Made by a program: the position numbers and the translations under genes | From: Calonectria ilicicola | Lineage: Eukaryota; Ascomycota; Sordariomycetes; Hypocreales; Nectriaceae | DNA length: 64,000 nucleotides | Assembly (NCBI GenBank): GCA_020809705.1 | Contig: CP085831.1 | Span: 3,906,001 to 3,970,000, forward strand | Direction: 5' to 3' | The notes under the pieces: generated by a model | The model's database searches: none | Seen by the model: only the letters and a program-made list of their open reading frames with translations | What the model was told of the DNA's origin: nothing | Shown: positions 44,093 through 54,227 of the stretch, in pieces | Layout of the letters: each line of letters starts with the position of its first letter | Numbering within the stretch: the first letter of the stretch is position 1

Positions 44093-45724
44093 CTACCAAA
44101 ACTTGAACAGATGAGGACTGCTTGCCATGAATCGAGCTGCCAAACCAACGCCCGCCAGGGTCGAAACTCCAACAGCGCTAGACAGGATGAACGACCACCA
44201 AGGATGGGAGGGAAACTTTCCTTTGACATCATCCAGATTAAAATCGGCCCAAACGGGCCAGTAAAGGTCCCACCAGAACTTCCACGTAGGATCATGGTAA
44301 TTTGTGGTGTTGCGACCATTCTCATCCAGATTCCAGTTGGAGCAGCCGGCACTCCACACCATGCTATCCAAGGCAGCCTTGATATGCATTGAGTCGCGCA
44401 TCTCAGCCGACTCCTTGACGTCAATCGCGCTGAAATTGCCGCGCATCATGGGCGCTACAACAGACTTGACAAAGAACTCGGCTTGTGTCTCGTTGGTGTA
44501 GATGACAGAGTTGTGGGCCGGGAAAGCATTTGGGCCAAAAATGATGCCAAAGTTGGGGAATCCGGTCACAAAGGTTCCCTTGTAAGCCTGAGCACCGCGG
44601 GTGTCTTTCCAGTGCTCGTTTAGGGTCTTTCCGTCGCGGCCGATGACAACAATGGGGGAAACAAATTCTTGGATGTTGAAACCTGTGCTCAACACGACCG
44701 CATCGAAGTCATAGTCACGTTTGGTCGTCTTCAGGCCAGTCGAAGTGAACTCGACAATGGGATCAATAGTAAGGTCCACGTTAGGCCTATGTAGAGACGC
44801 CAAGTAACCAGGGTCGAAAATGCGACGCTTGCACCCCAGAGGGAAAGTAGGGATGATAATGTCATGGTATTTCTTGGGGGCCGTTTCCTTCATGTAATCA
44901 ACTGCCACCTGCGTAGCCTTGGCCCGCGCTTGAACCATAGCAGGCGTATCAGACTGATAGAGTGTATGAAGGGCGTCAGTATCCTTCCAGATCCAGAACC
45001 GGTAGAATCGGTTCCACAGAGGGACATTGGCGAAACACCACTTTTCGAAAGCAGTAAAGTTGCGGTTCGGGCGCTCATTAATCCACTGAGGTGATCGCTG
45101 GAACTGGACAACTTGCGCGGCCTTCTCAGCCACCTTGGGTAAGATTTGAGCGGCAGAGCAGCCGTTGCCGATGACTGCGATCCGCTTGCCCGTATAATCC
45201 ACTTCGTGGTTCCACTTTCCGGAGTGCCAGACAGGCCCTTCGTATTCGTCTCGCTTGGGAATGGTGCACTTCTTGGGGATGCCAATAGTGCCAACGCAGG
45301 AGACAAGAATCTCGGCCTCTCGATCGAAGGTGTGGTTGGTGATGAGATCCCGGAGGGTCACACGCCACACACTTTCCTTGTCAACCCATTCTGCGCGAAC
45401 AACCTCGATAGAAGTTCGTACATGGTCCGAGATGTGGAACTTGCTTGCCGTATCCTTGAGGTATTGCAGGATTTCGGGGGCCTCGGCGAACCGCTTTGAC
45501 CAGTTGGGGTTCAAGTTGAAAGACAATGAGTAGAGATGAGAATCAACGTCACATCCCACGCCAGGATAAGTGTTTCGATACCATGTACCGCCGATCTCCG
45601 GCTCTTTTTCGTATATGATGAAGTTGTGAAAGCCAAAGCGTTCCTTCATGTTATAGGCAACAGCGATGCCTGCCACACCGCAGCCAATAATGATGGCACG
45701 GGGGTCCTTGGTGTTGTTTGGCAT
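44093..45724 (-). CDS. FAD-dependent Baeyer-Villiger-type monooxygenase
   Basis: Single exon, 543 residues. FAD site IIGCGVAGIAVA at residues 12-23 with Glu at the end of the second strand (IIYEKE), then IGGTWYRNTYPGVGCDVDSHLYS, a Baeyer-Villiger signature region. NADPH site IAVIGNGCSAAQ. The class fingerprint FxGxxxHxxxW appears as YEGPVWHSGKW, with Tyr for Phe. SLGCKRRIFDPGYL-like and STGF segments are also typical. The C-terminus carries a hydrophobic helix (FILSSAVGVSTLAGVGLAA), so it may be tail-anchored. The family inserts oxygen next to a carbonyl, turning ketones to esters or lactones. In this cluster it could act on a keto product of the polyol dehydrogenases; that is inference. Confidence 0.9.
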   Translation of the reverse strand: MPNNTKDPRAIIIGCGVAGIAVAYNMKERFGFHNFIIYEKEPEIGGTWYRNTYPGVGCDVDSHLYSLSFNLNPNWSKRFAEAPEILQYLKDTASKFHISDHVRTSIEVVRAEWVDKESVWRVTLRDLITNHTFDREAEILVSCVGTIGIPKKCTIPKRDEYEGPVWHSGKWNHEVDYTGKRIAVIGNGCSAAQILPKVAEKAAQVVQFQRSPQWINERPNRNFTAFEKWCFANVPLWNRFYRFWIWKDTDALHTLYQSDTPAMVQARAKATQVAVDYMKETAPKKYHDIIIPTFPLGCKRRIFDPGYLASLHRPNVDLTIDPIVEFTSTGLKTTKRDYDFDAVVLSTGFNIQEFVSPIVVIGRDGKTLNEHWKDTRGAQAYKGTFVTGFPNFGIIFGPNAFPAHNSVIYTNETQAEFFVKSVVAPMMRGNFSAIDVKESAEMRDSMHIKAALDSMVWSAGCSNWNLDENGRNTTNYHDPTWKFWWDLYWPVWADFNLDDVKGKFPSHPWWSFILSSAVGVSTLAGVGLAARFMASSPHLFKFW

Positions 45725-46828
45725 TTTGGAATATTAGTCAACACAGAAGAAGTAGCCAAGAAATTATGATTTAAAAGCTGTTAGAGCTGTGAATGTCGAG
45801 TTACACCAACCACATCTCAAGGGTGCCCTTGATATACACAGAGGAACCCAGTGAGATTTCTCTAGCAATATGCTGCAGTTCCATCAATTTCCGAACCCCT
45901 AGAACACCAGTCTACTCGTGCGTGGTCACGTTGAGCCATCATCATCGTCTGAATGGCGTGTTGTGAACCAGCATAATGTGGTAATATGGCGTCGGCATGG
46001 CGGCAATATGGCATAGGACGGCAATATGCGGCTATACAACAACATGTGCACAGTCTCCACTCTGAGCCCCTAAAATGGGCATCAGTAGAGTTCAGGTTGG
46101 TGAGGAGCAGCCGTTGTGAAAATGGTCTGGCCCCACCGATGTTAGCTTCGGATGCACAGGTTTGAACAATTCTTTATTGGACGATGCCGCTCAGTATGAA
46201 TTCAAACTACGCTATCATAAAGTGGATCTAGCGGCTTATATCTTTTCCACGCCGCCGTCTAAAAAGGCTTGTAGTGAACTGGATTCTTTCCTCCCAGCAA
46301 ATAGGTTCGCTGAATCAACCACCGCTTTCAATTTTAGCGGCCATCACGATGCAATGATAGTGAATGGATGATATGATTCGCAGTCTAGATTGTGTAGGAA
46401 ACGAAATTATTAGGTAAAATGCTTTTTGGTGTTCCCTTCGAGTAGGCAAAGGTGCAAGCGGCCAACAGTCGGAAATCGCCCTCCGCGTGAGCTAGACTAG
46501 CCAGTCTGGGCAAGGACCCTGCTCATTGGTCGTCTTGATAGCAAGATGAGCTTCCCTGTCTTCCCCCACGATCCCCCAGATTCTCTCGCATTTCTCCACG
46601 ATTTCCCCACGAAATTTCGCTATTGCCGTATGTTTGGGGATACCATCATAATCTCATGAGACAGCCCTTGTCCTGAATCGACTTGGCGTCAACCCCCAAA
46701 GAGTCTACCCCGCCCCCCTCTCCCCACAGAATTTGAAATCAATTGCATTATATATCCATGCTGCCGCCCTGTCGCTGCTGAGACCATTCAGCCGACCGAG
46801 TTTGCTCGCCGCCCACGCGCATTGTGCC
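45725..46828. promoter_or_regulatory. Divergent promoter of monooxygenase and regulator with motif array
   Basis: Between 45981 and 46036 the unit AATATG recurs three times (45983, 46005, 46023) about every 20 bp, and CGGCAATATG occurs twice (46001, 46019), running directly into GCGGCTATA (46028-46036). CGG triplets so spaced fit Zn2Cys6 binding. A 69-codon frame at 46162-46371 lacks an ATG and is not supported. Confidence 0.5.
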
Positions 46829-48825
46829 ATGACACCTGTTAACCGCAGCCGAGCCGGTGCCGCTTGCAGTCATTGCCACAGCCGTAAGTCAAAATGTGAC
46901 GCCCAGAAAAACGGGATTCCGTGCTCCGGCTGCTCGCAGCGAGGATTGGCTGATTGCCGCCTCCTCCCAACAGCACGGGGGAAATACATCCGGAAGCCAA
47001 AAATACACGGGAGGAATCCGGATGCACAGAGCGGCAAATCATGCATCGACCCCGAGCTTGGGGGGAGCCCGGAGGCCACTAACCATGCCAAACCATGTTC
47101 AAACCCCGGTACAAGTCAGCCACAACTGGTTGGGCATGTTGGAATCCCCCAAGAAGCTGGGGGGGCCGCGACAGGGTCACCAGCAGACCTTAGTTCAACG
47201 CCGTCAGATGGATCCAATCAAGAGGAGTCATCCTGGGTTGATCTATTTGAGGCCTTTCTCAAAACTCGACGTGGGGAAAATGCTATCGATAAGGCATGCA
47301 TAACCTATCTCGGGGAATCCTTCCCTTTGACCACAGTGCTGGAGGACTTCCGCAATGGAAGCCTTCAGCTACATCATCCTGGACCAGCGCTCCCTGCTCC
47401 ATCGCCTACTACCTCAGACAGAGGACCTCATCCCCCACATTTGGCCAAGGAGGACCTGTCCTTTCTAGAAGCCAAACATGTTTTCGAACTACCTGCTCTC
47501 GCTTTATTTAATGATCTTATGACCACTTTTATCAACAATGTATACCCTTTATACCCTGCTGTTATCCTCCAAGACTTCCTTATCGAGTGGAAGACTCAGT
47601 CTCTTCTTTGGGTTCTATGTCATGCCCTGTGCTTCGTCGGTGCCGCTTTTTGCAAACTGCAGATCCTTCACGCAGCGGGGTTTAGAAATAGAAGGGAGGC
47701 GCTCCACCACTTTTACGTCAAGGCAAAACTGCTCTTCGACTTCGGATACGAGCGGGACAAGATAATCTTGCTACAGACCGTCACCTTGTTGACGTTTTGG
47801 CCCAGTAGCCCTAACGATGTGTGGACTTTCTACCACTGGATTGGCTTCGGAGTTACCCTTGCAGAAAGCTTGGGTATTCATCGTTCCTTGAGCCACCTCA
47901 ACATGGACCAGAAAGATCGCAGCCTCTTAAAGAGATTATGGTGGATTCTAGTAATCCGAGATGCCTTTGGAGCTGCTCTATTTGGCCGACCAGTGCGCAT
48001 CAACGGCAGTCACTGCGATGTTGAACATGTGCTTGAAGAAGACTTTGCTTCCGACTTTGAGATTTCGTGCGTCCAAAGTTCGGGATATCCGCTGCATGCC
48101 CCTTACTTGGCCCATGTTTCAAAGCTGGCCGTAATTTTGCGCGATATTATATCCAACAGGCTAACGCCAGTGACGGAGATGGAACAAACGACTGAAAGGG
48201 CAGCGACACAAGTCAAACTGGACGAATGGCGCTCAGAAATTCCTGCAAAGCTCGACTGGGATGTTAATTCAGCCTCAAGAAATATCTACACTGCCACCCT
48301 ATCTATACTATACGACAATAACCTCATTTTATGAACTTACAGAAACCAACATCTGCCCATAAATCATCAGTTGGTGACGTCTCATCAATCACGGGTCTTG
48401 ATGATCCAATGAGCAACTCTCAGGCTACTCAAGACGCTGCTGAACGCATTGTAGAATTAGCTGGGTCATTAGTCATTAAAGGTAGCCTCAATACAATGCC
48501 CCACGAGGTGTTTACCGGAGTATTCATGGCAGAGGCTGTCTCGTTCAAGAAAGTATTTTCCGTGGATCGAAATATCGGGAAGCTGGGCCGGGCGCAAGTA
48601 AATTCGTGCCAAATGATTTTCAACGAGGTTCGGGGATTTTGGGACCCTGCAGAATGGGTAATGCAGCTTTTTAATGGCCTACTGTCTAAAGGCGAGGACT
48701 CACATCCTATATCGCAACTCGAAAGCATGCCATTGATGGATGACTTTATTGGTTTTGATTTTCTCAATGACATGGACACCTTCATTGGAGACATACATAG
48801 CTTGCCAGTCATCACACCAACATAA
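46829..48825 (+). CDS. Full-length Zn(II)2Cys6 transcription factor with one frameshift
   Basis: The first frame runs from ATG 46829 (MTPVNRSRAGAAC) to 48334; the second continues to 48825. The zinc cluster is CSHCHSRKSKC then PCSGCSQRGLADC. The middle homology (fungal_trans) region is present: SLLWVLCHALCFVGAAFC, HFYVKAKLLFDFGYERDK, HWIGFGVTLAESLGIHR and LLKRLWWILVIRDAFGAALFGRP. At about 48327 the reading jumps frame inside TTTT; one more T would join NNLI to MNLQKPTSAH without a stop. An alternative intron (48263 to 48344) is phase-correct but would delete a conserved helix. C-terminal acidic tail. Likely the main regulator of the cluster, divergent from the monooxygenase. Confidence 0.8.
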
Positions 48826-49072
48826 TCCAAAAAGGAATAAAAGTTCACGAAAAAATTTCAAAATCCCCAGATATTAATTATATTCTTGATTCAATATCAT
48901 ATAAATCGTTGACTTCTGAGTGCCTGTCCTGCAGTGATCTCAAGCAAATGGCTGTATGCAAGATAATGCAAAAGCGTTTTGCAATGCTTTCCTTTTGAAA
49001 GGCTTTACAGCCATGTAAAGTATTCCAACCAAGAATGTGAAAAGTACAAGACCCTTGTTAGACACAAATGCT

Positions 49073-50513
49073 TCAACTGCTAGCAAGGATATTCTGCAAC
49101 TCTTCGCGCTCGGGCCAGGATTTCATTGGGAGACGGAAGTCATGGCCATGAAACGGCTTATGAGTGTCGTCATTAGGGATTTCGACAAACCCTTCGTCGA
49201 CAAAGGGACAATCGCGAATATAATACCGCGTCTTTTTGGGGTCTGCATGCCAGGGATTTCTTGAACGCACATTCTTCAATATACGAAACCCTTTCAATTC
49301 AACGTCTATAAGTTGTGGAAACTTCTCTTCGATCAACACCTTGAGCAAACGGTGGAGAAAGGCCGACGACATGTCAAAGCACAGGGGACGGGAGACGGCG
49401 TTGAGATGTTCTACATTGATTCCACGCCTGCGAAGATCGCAATCATCTTCGCAGTTAAGGATGGGACATTCTCCTAATCCAATGGAGATTGTTTCCAATG
49501 TGTCTTTAGTACTAGAGATACGTTAGCCACGAATTTCTGTAGCTAATAGCGCCCTATTTAGCGCCATGAATAAATGAGGCGAGCTACCCGTGAATAAATT
49601 CAGCCACGTCATTAAACACACTTATGGTATTGCGCGTGTCCATGTGGTCAATGATACAACTAAGTTTAACCTCAAGGTGGGTCAACGAGGGCAGCTTGAA
49701 TTCGCTCAGGTAGCGTAAAGGAAACCACATGGGTCCGGGGAAGATACCCGCTTCGCCTTGTTCCTGACGTTTCCACAGCGCATTGTCAATCCCAGCATTG
49801 TTATAGGGGTTATAAACGGGTGTATAATATAGGGCAGCCAAGGTTTGCGGCATCGGTCGGCCGTCGGGCAAAGCGCCTTCTTCTTCCAAATGGTCAAGTT
49901 GCAGAGAGCAAAGGTTGTTTCTATCTATCGAGGAAAGGATGGTCTTAACCAGGCCGCGGTTCATCCAACCAAACAAGCGCAGGTGCGTGACTGCTGGAAA
50001 GAGTTTAGGGGGATTCTGGCGGATGTATGGTTGGTCGCCGATGTTGTATACGGACGCGAGGTCAAGGCGAGTGACATTATGCATTTGTTCAAAAATATGC
50101 CAAGTTTGTAGGTCGATGTCGGTTAGGCTCTTTTCTCCAAAGTCCACCCACACAAGGGTCCATATAAATGTTTTTATGTACTTTAGGAGCTCGGGCCGGT
50201 CCATCATAAATCGAAGAAAAGCGCGCTGGCGACGAACGTGGTCAATAGAGCAATAATCGCCGGGAGTGTCGCTGATGATGATTTCACGAGTAGGGGGATA
50301 GCTCTCGTTCCTAAGGTCGCGAGGGTCACCGATGTTGATGTTGTGACTGCTAATATCGACATGCTCTAGCAACAAAGGCAGCGAGAGGATACGCCACTTC
50401 TGACAGACAAGTCCAGCACGAGCCAGAGTCTTGGAATCTCCCACCAATGTTTTAAAGACGAGCCGAGTTATCTCGGCTGGCAGGTCGTAATGCCGACCGG
50501 AAAGATAGAACAT
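49073..50513 (-). CDS. F-box protein
   Basis: Two exons, 49588-50513 and 49073-49511, join in phase with a CTAAC branch and CTCTAG acceptor, 454 residues. The open frame extends upstream of the chosen ATG but without another ATG in good position, so an earlier exon is possible. F-box-like segment: YDLPAEITRLVFKTLVGDSK, followed by ARAGLVCQKWRILSLPLLL. The rest shows irregular leucine-rich strands (LKYIKTFIWTL, VTHLRLFGW, LCSLQLDHL, LPSLTHLEVKL), as in substrate-binding halves of fungal F-box proteins. Substrate unknown. Confidence 0.7.
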
Positions 50514-51574
50514 GGCTGCCCAGTTGATCCAGAAATGGAGTAAATCTGTTGGTCTGAGGCTCTCGCCTGCTGCCCCGTAGCGCTGTGCCCGCAAAGATTG
50601 GGATATTTGTGGGCTCGAAAGAAATAATGACAAAGAGTCATCTTCTTTAGAGAATGAGAGAAAATTCAACTTGATGCCACATCAGCAGATAATTTTCTTG
50701 GCACGTTTGACAAAAAGAAACAAGCATGTCACCTCGATTGTGAGTGGTCATCTTCGATGCGACTTACCCTATACCGACCTCACCAGCCACCCAGTGGTTC
50801 ATCTTGGTGGCCCATCAAGAAATTGTCGTCGGTCGTGAGTTTCACTGCAATTTTAGCGCTACAGAATCATGTGGCTATTGTTAATCCTACCATAGCATTG
50901 TTGCACCCTGCGTGTTTAATGTCGACGCGCCGCGCCTTGATCATTCCTACTCAAAATCTCACTTTATGCTACATGCAGAGAATTTGTTTTATGACGTTCC
51001 ATTTGTCCTCAAAGACTTGTGTGAAGGTCAATAAATAGAACTTTGCAAGTGAGATAAATTTCTTGCATCACCTCGTGGTGAGTAAACGGAGTATGCCTTG
51101 GAGAGTGACGTTGATCCTCTCTAGCTCTTTCGTATGCGAATGGATTGGGTTTGTGAGATTGGCTGGATTAAATGATCATAGCTGGGGTTGTAGTCAACTT
51201 CGTTGGTGACTCTGTTATCTACACAGGTGGCAAGATCTACAAACTGGCTGGGGTTGCCCATACGTTCATCATTTACTGCGCAGGTCTGCAAACTGCGGTG
51301 CACCTGTAATTATTTGTTTTCATAGGGTCAAGAACTATTTCCCCCTTAAACAAAAAAAGCCCTCTCCCCGTCATCAACATAGGATAAATAGAGTAACACA
51401 TATTACTTCAGCTCCTCAGTACTTGGATAAACAGATCCCAGATTGATCCAAAATCCGACATTTTTGGTTGACAAAGTCTAAAAGATTGCAGGTTCCAGTG
51501 CCTTGCAGCTTGCTGGGTGGAAAGCACAGATGGCTTTTGGTATGGAAAAAGGACAGTGGCCCGATGCTCGGCCG
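50514..51574. other. Intergenic region
   Basis: One kilobase; frames at 50757-51038 and 51121-51303 show no motif. No gene supported. Confidence 0.4.
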
Positions 51575-52954
51575 TCAGTTCAAAATGAAATCAAGTCTTG
51601 AAGCAGAACTTTTTTCAACTGCACGGACGCTGTTGGGTTGACGGTAATCATGCCAATCCCCTCCAGTTTGCCTTGGAGGCGCTGGAGCCCAGCTCTCAGG
51701 TGATTCAAATTGTGATTGGAGGGCGTCTTCGATCGGGTTAAAGGGCCTCGAGCTTGGATGGTTTCGGCTAGGGTTGGATTCTGGTCTGCTTCTCGAACTC
51801 GAACCTGACTCGCTGGTCATTTGTGACATGCTAGGAGTTGCGTGCTGAATTGATGGAGTACCATCTGAAATGGACAGCGGGCTAGTGGCAGGTGGGGTGC
51901 AAACTCTTTCGAAGGACTGATATATTCGCGTCAAGGTTTGATCAATTGATGCGCGGATGGCGTCCTTCTGGATTGATTTGGGGATGAAGCCACACTTTTG
52001 GAGTTCTTTCGTCAACATGGATGAAAGATGAGCTTTTGCAAATTCTTGAAAGTGCGGCAGATCCATTGTTAGAGGTGGACCCGTGTGCAGTATGCTTGGA
52101 TCCACGTCGGGATCCGTGGATCGAACTACACCTGTATCTGGATCTGTGGATAGATTCGGATCTATACAAACATCTGCAGGCAGATCTGGATCCAGATAAG
52201 GATTCTGAGGCTTTGGATGCTGGGGGAAGACGATGGCCCAGATTGCAAACCACTGGTCCGAGTCGGATCCCTTGAACTTGTGGTTCAGGGCTGTCTGCTT
52301 ATTACGTGTGATGCCGTCAAACTTGGCATTTCGAGAACGAGTGCACTGGCCATGATGATAGTGCGCGGTATGGGTTTCGTCATCGGGAAAGACGGAAAAG
52401 CAGCGCGAACAAAAGAATTTAGGCGTATGCTTTGTCTTGAGGTGATTTTTGAGGAGCGAGATGGTCTCAAGGTCATCTGTTAGACAATCACGGTTTCGAA
52501 CAGGGTCAAGCTTCCAGTATGGACATGCCATGAGTGGCAGATCGAGAATGATGGGCTGCGACTGGGAGTTTGGTTGTGGCTGCGACTGCGACTGCGACTG
52601 CGACTGCGACTGCGGCGGTGGATGTGGTTGTGGTTGTGGTGTGGACTCGGCAAAGAGGCGGTCGGCTTCGGCATTGGCATCGGCTTCATCATCATCATCA
52701 TTGTAGTCGCTGACGAACAAGTCAGGCGATGGCTCTCTCTGGGGCTGAAGCTGAAGTTGAGGCTGAGGCTGAGGCTGGGGATATGTTGGCCGCAATTCTG
52801 GCACGCTGGATGTGAAGGCAGATGTCGTTGGATGGGCCTGCTGCTGGTCGGTAAAGTTCCTCGTCATGTAGGAATAAGCCCGCGAGGCGATGGACGCGGC
52901 ATCTGGCCCGTATGGCGCATGGTAGTGGTAGGCGCCGCCATGGTCATGGTCCAT
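51575..52954 (-). CDS. Gln/Pro-rich C2H2-type zinc-finger protein
   Basis: Single exon, 459 residues. Residues 60-135 are low complexity: PQPQPQPQLQLQPQ, a run of five Asp, and a QS repeat. Residues about 139-210 form the conserved core: LMACPYWKLDP, then LLKNHLKTKHTPKFFCSRCFSVFPDDETHTAHYHHGQC, with Cys/His pairs fitting two C2H2-like fingers, followed by DQWFAIWAIVFPQHPKPQNPYLDPD, a tail typical of a fungal family of unknown function. The C-terminus is Ser/Pro-rich. Probably nuclear and nucleic-acid binding; the role is not known. Confidence 0.8.
   Translation of the reverse strand: MDHDHGGAYHYHAPYGPDAASIASRAYSYMTRNFTDQQQAHPTTSAFTSSVPELRPTYPQPQPQPQLQLQPQREPSPDLFVSDYNDDDDEADANAEADRLFAESTPQPQPHPPPQSQSQSQSQSQPQPNSQSQPIILDLPLMACPYWKLDPVRNRDCLTDDLETISLLKNHLKTKHTPKFFCSRCFSVFPDDETHTAHYHHGQCTRSRNAKFDGITRNKQTALNHKFKGSDSDQWFAIWAIVFPQHPKPQNPYLDPDLPADVCIDPNLSTDPDTGVVRSTDPDVDPSILHTGPPLTMDLPHFQEFAKAHLSSMLTKELQKCGFIPKSIQKDAIRASIDQTLTRIYQSFERVCTPPATSPLSISDGTPSIQHATPSMSQMTSESGSSSRSRPESNPSRNHPSSRPFNPIEDALQSQFESPESWAPAPPRQTGGDWHDYRQPNSVRAVEKSSASRLDFILN
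52580..52614. repeat. CTGCGA hexamer microsatellite within a coding region
   Basis: Over five head-to-tail copies of CTGCGA encode the Gln-Ser repeat of the zinc-finger protein on the minus strand. Length is likely to vary between strains. Confidence 0.85.
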
Positions 52955-54227
52955 GGCTCATGGGTGTGTATGGGTTGAAGCGGGGGGGTGGTGTTTGGTG
53001 TGTCTGGTCTGGCTGCTGGGCGAGAAGAGCAGGCAGAGTGGATGGACTGGCACACACAGGCGCGCGCCGCTCAGGTGGAGATTTCCGGGCAAAATATGGC
53101 GGGGATACTGGCACAGCAAAAGAGACGCGTCGACGACAAGGTAGACCTGGCCGCCAGCATGATTTCTGTCTCTGTGCCCAAAAAAGTTGTTATGGTGCGT
53201 GGGCTGTTGGTCGGGGACATCAGATCTCGCGGCGTCATCGCTGCCTGAGGCCGCAATTTGGGCTGAACGGGTTCAATGAATGGGAAGTGCAGCTGAGAAA
53301 AAGCAATGCGACGCTGTCTTGGTGCGACATGAGAGATGAAGGAAGCCCTCTCTTATGTCCGAGTGTCCTGTGCACGCTTCTCTCTATCCCACTCTCTCTT
53401 TTTTTTTTCCCCTCCAAGTCCCGCGTATATGAATAAATACATTTATACTTCGAGTCATTCCTCCTCGCTCGGCCGCTCCCGTAGTTGCACCCACAAAATC
53501 CGCCGGAAATTTACTAGCACCCGTCGCTAATTAGTGAATGAGCCCCAGCTTTCCACCTCTAAATTTACACTGTCCACTTCGCGCCCTGTAACCCTGCAGC
53601 GGGCGGGTCCGCTTTTTAAAAAAAATCGTGAAGACGAACGACCACGAGTCGTACGTTTTGTCTGTGTCTGTCTCTCTTCCAGCGTGGAACTACAACGTTG
53701 GTTCACAAAAGAGTCCACAGTCAAACGCTGAAGTAGACAATCATTTCATTCAATTTCTATATATGTATATGCCCAGCGAAAGAGGCTTTTTATTCTTTTT
53801 ATTCTTTATATTGTATTTTTTTTTGGTAAGAAAACGGTCACCCGATGTGCGGGGTTGTCAGTCACGTTATTTGCGCAGTTTCGCTGCGTCCCCTTTCGTA
53901 GCCAAAGCTAGCTTGGAATGTCTAAGATATTTATTTAAGTATATATTTAACCTAATTAACTCTAAGTCACCAAAAGAAATGTCAGCAGAGAGTTTCATGT
54001 GCCCGCCAAATAATTCTTGAAGTTTTTGGGAGACATCAAGCGCCAGGCTTGCTGATTGGTTCTTGCTCTCGCTGTGGGGGACCCACCTCGGCGCTTACAC
54101 AGCCACGGTGAGGCTGAATTGACGAGGAATCTGCCTCTTTCATTCATCCGATAAGCAACACACATGGCATGACGATGCGGAACTGCCAGGTAACCAAGTA
54201 TTTTTCTTCATCTATCCCTCATCTAAC
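52955..54227. other. Divergent intergenic region
   Basis: Between the zinc-finger gene and the ankyrin gene. It has a T-rich pyrimidine tract near 53390-53415 and another at 53790-53825. Overlapping frames (for example 52912-53436) are compositional and not supported as genes. Confidence 0.4.

Noticed and set aside
46162..46371. 69-codon frame upstream of the regulator
   Set aside because: No ATG at the start and no conserved content; it lies in a promoter.
52912..53436. 174-codon plus-strand frame opposite the zinc-finger gene promoter
   Set aside because: Composition-driven, no start context or motif, and overlaps the start of a well-supported minus-strand gene.
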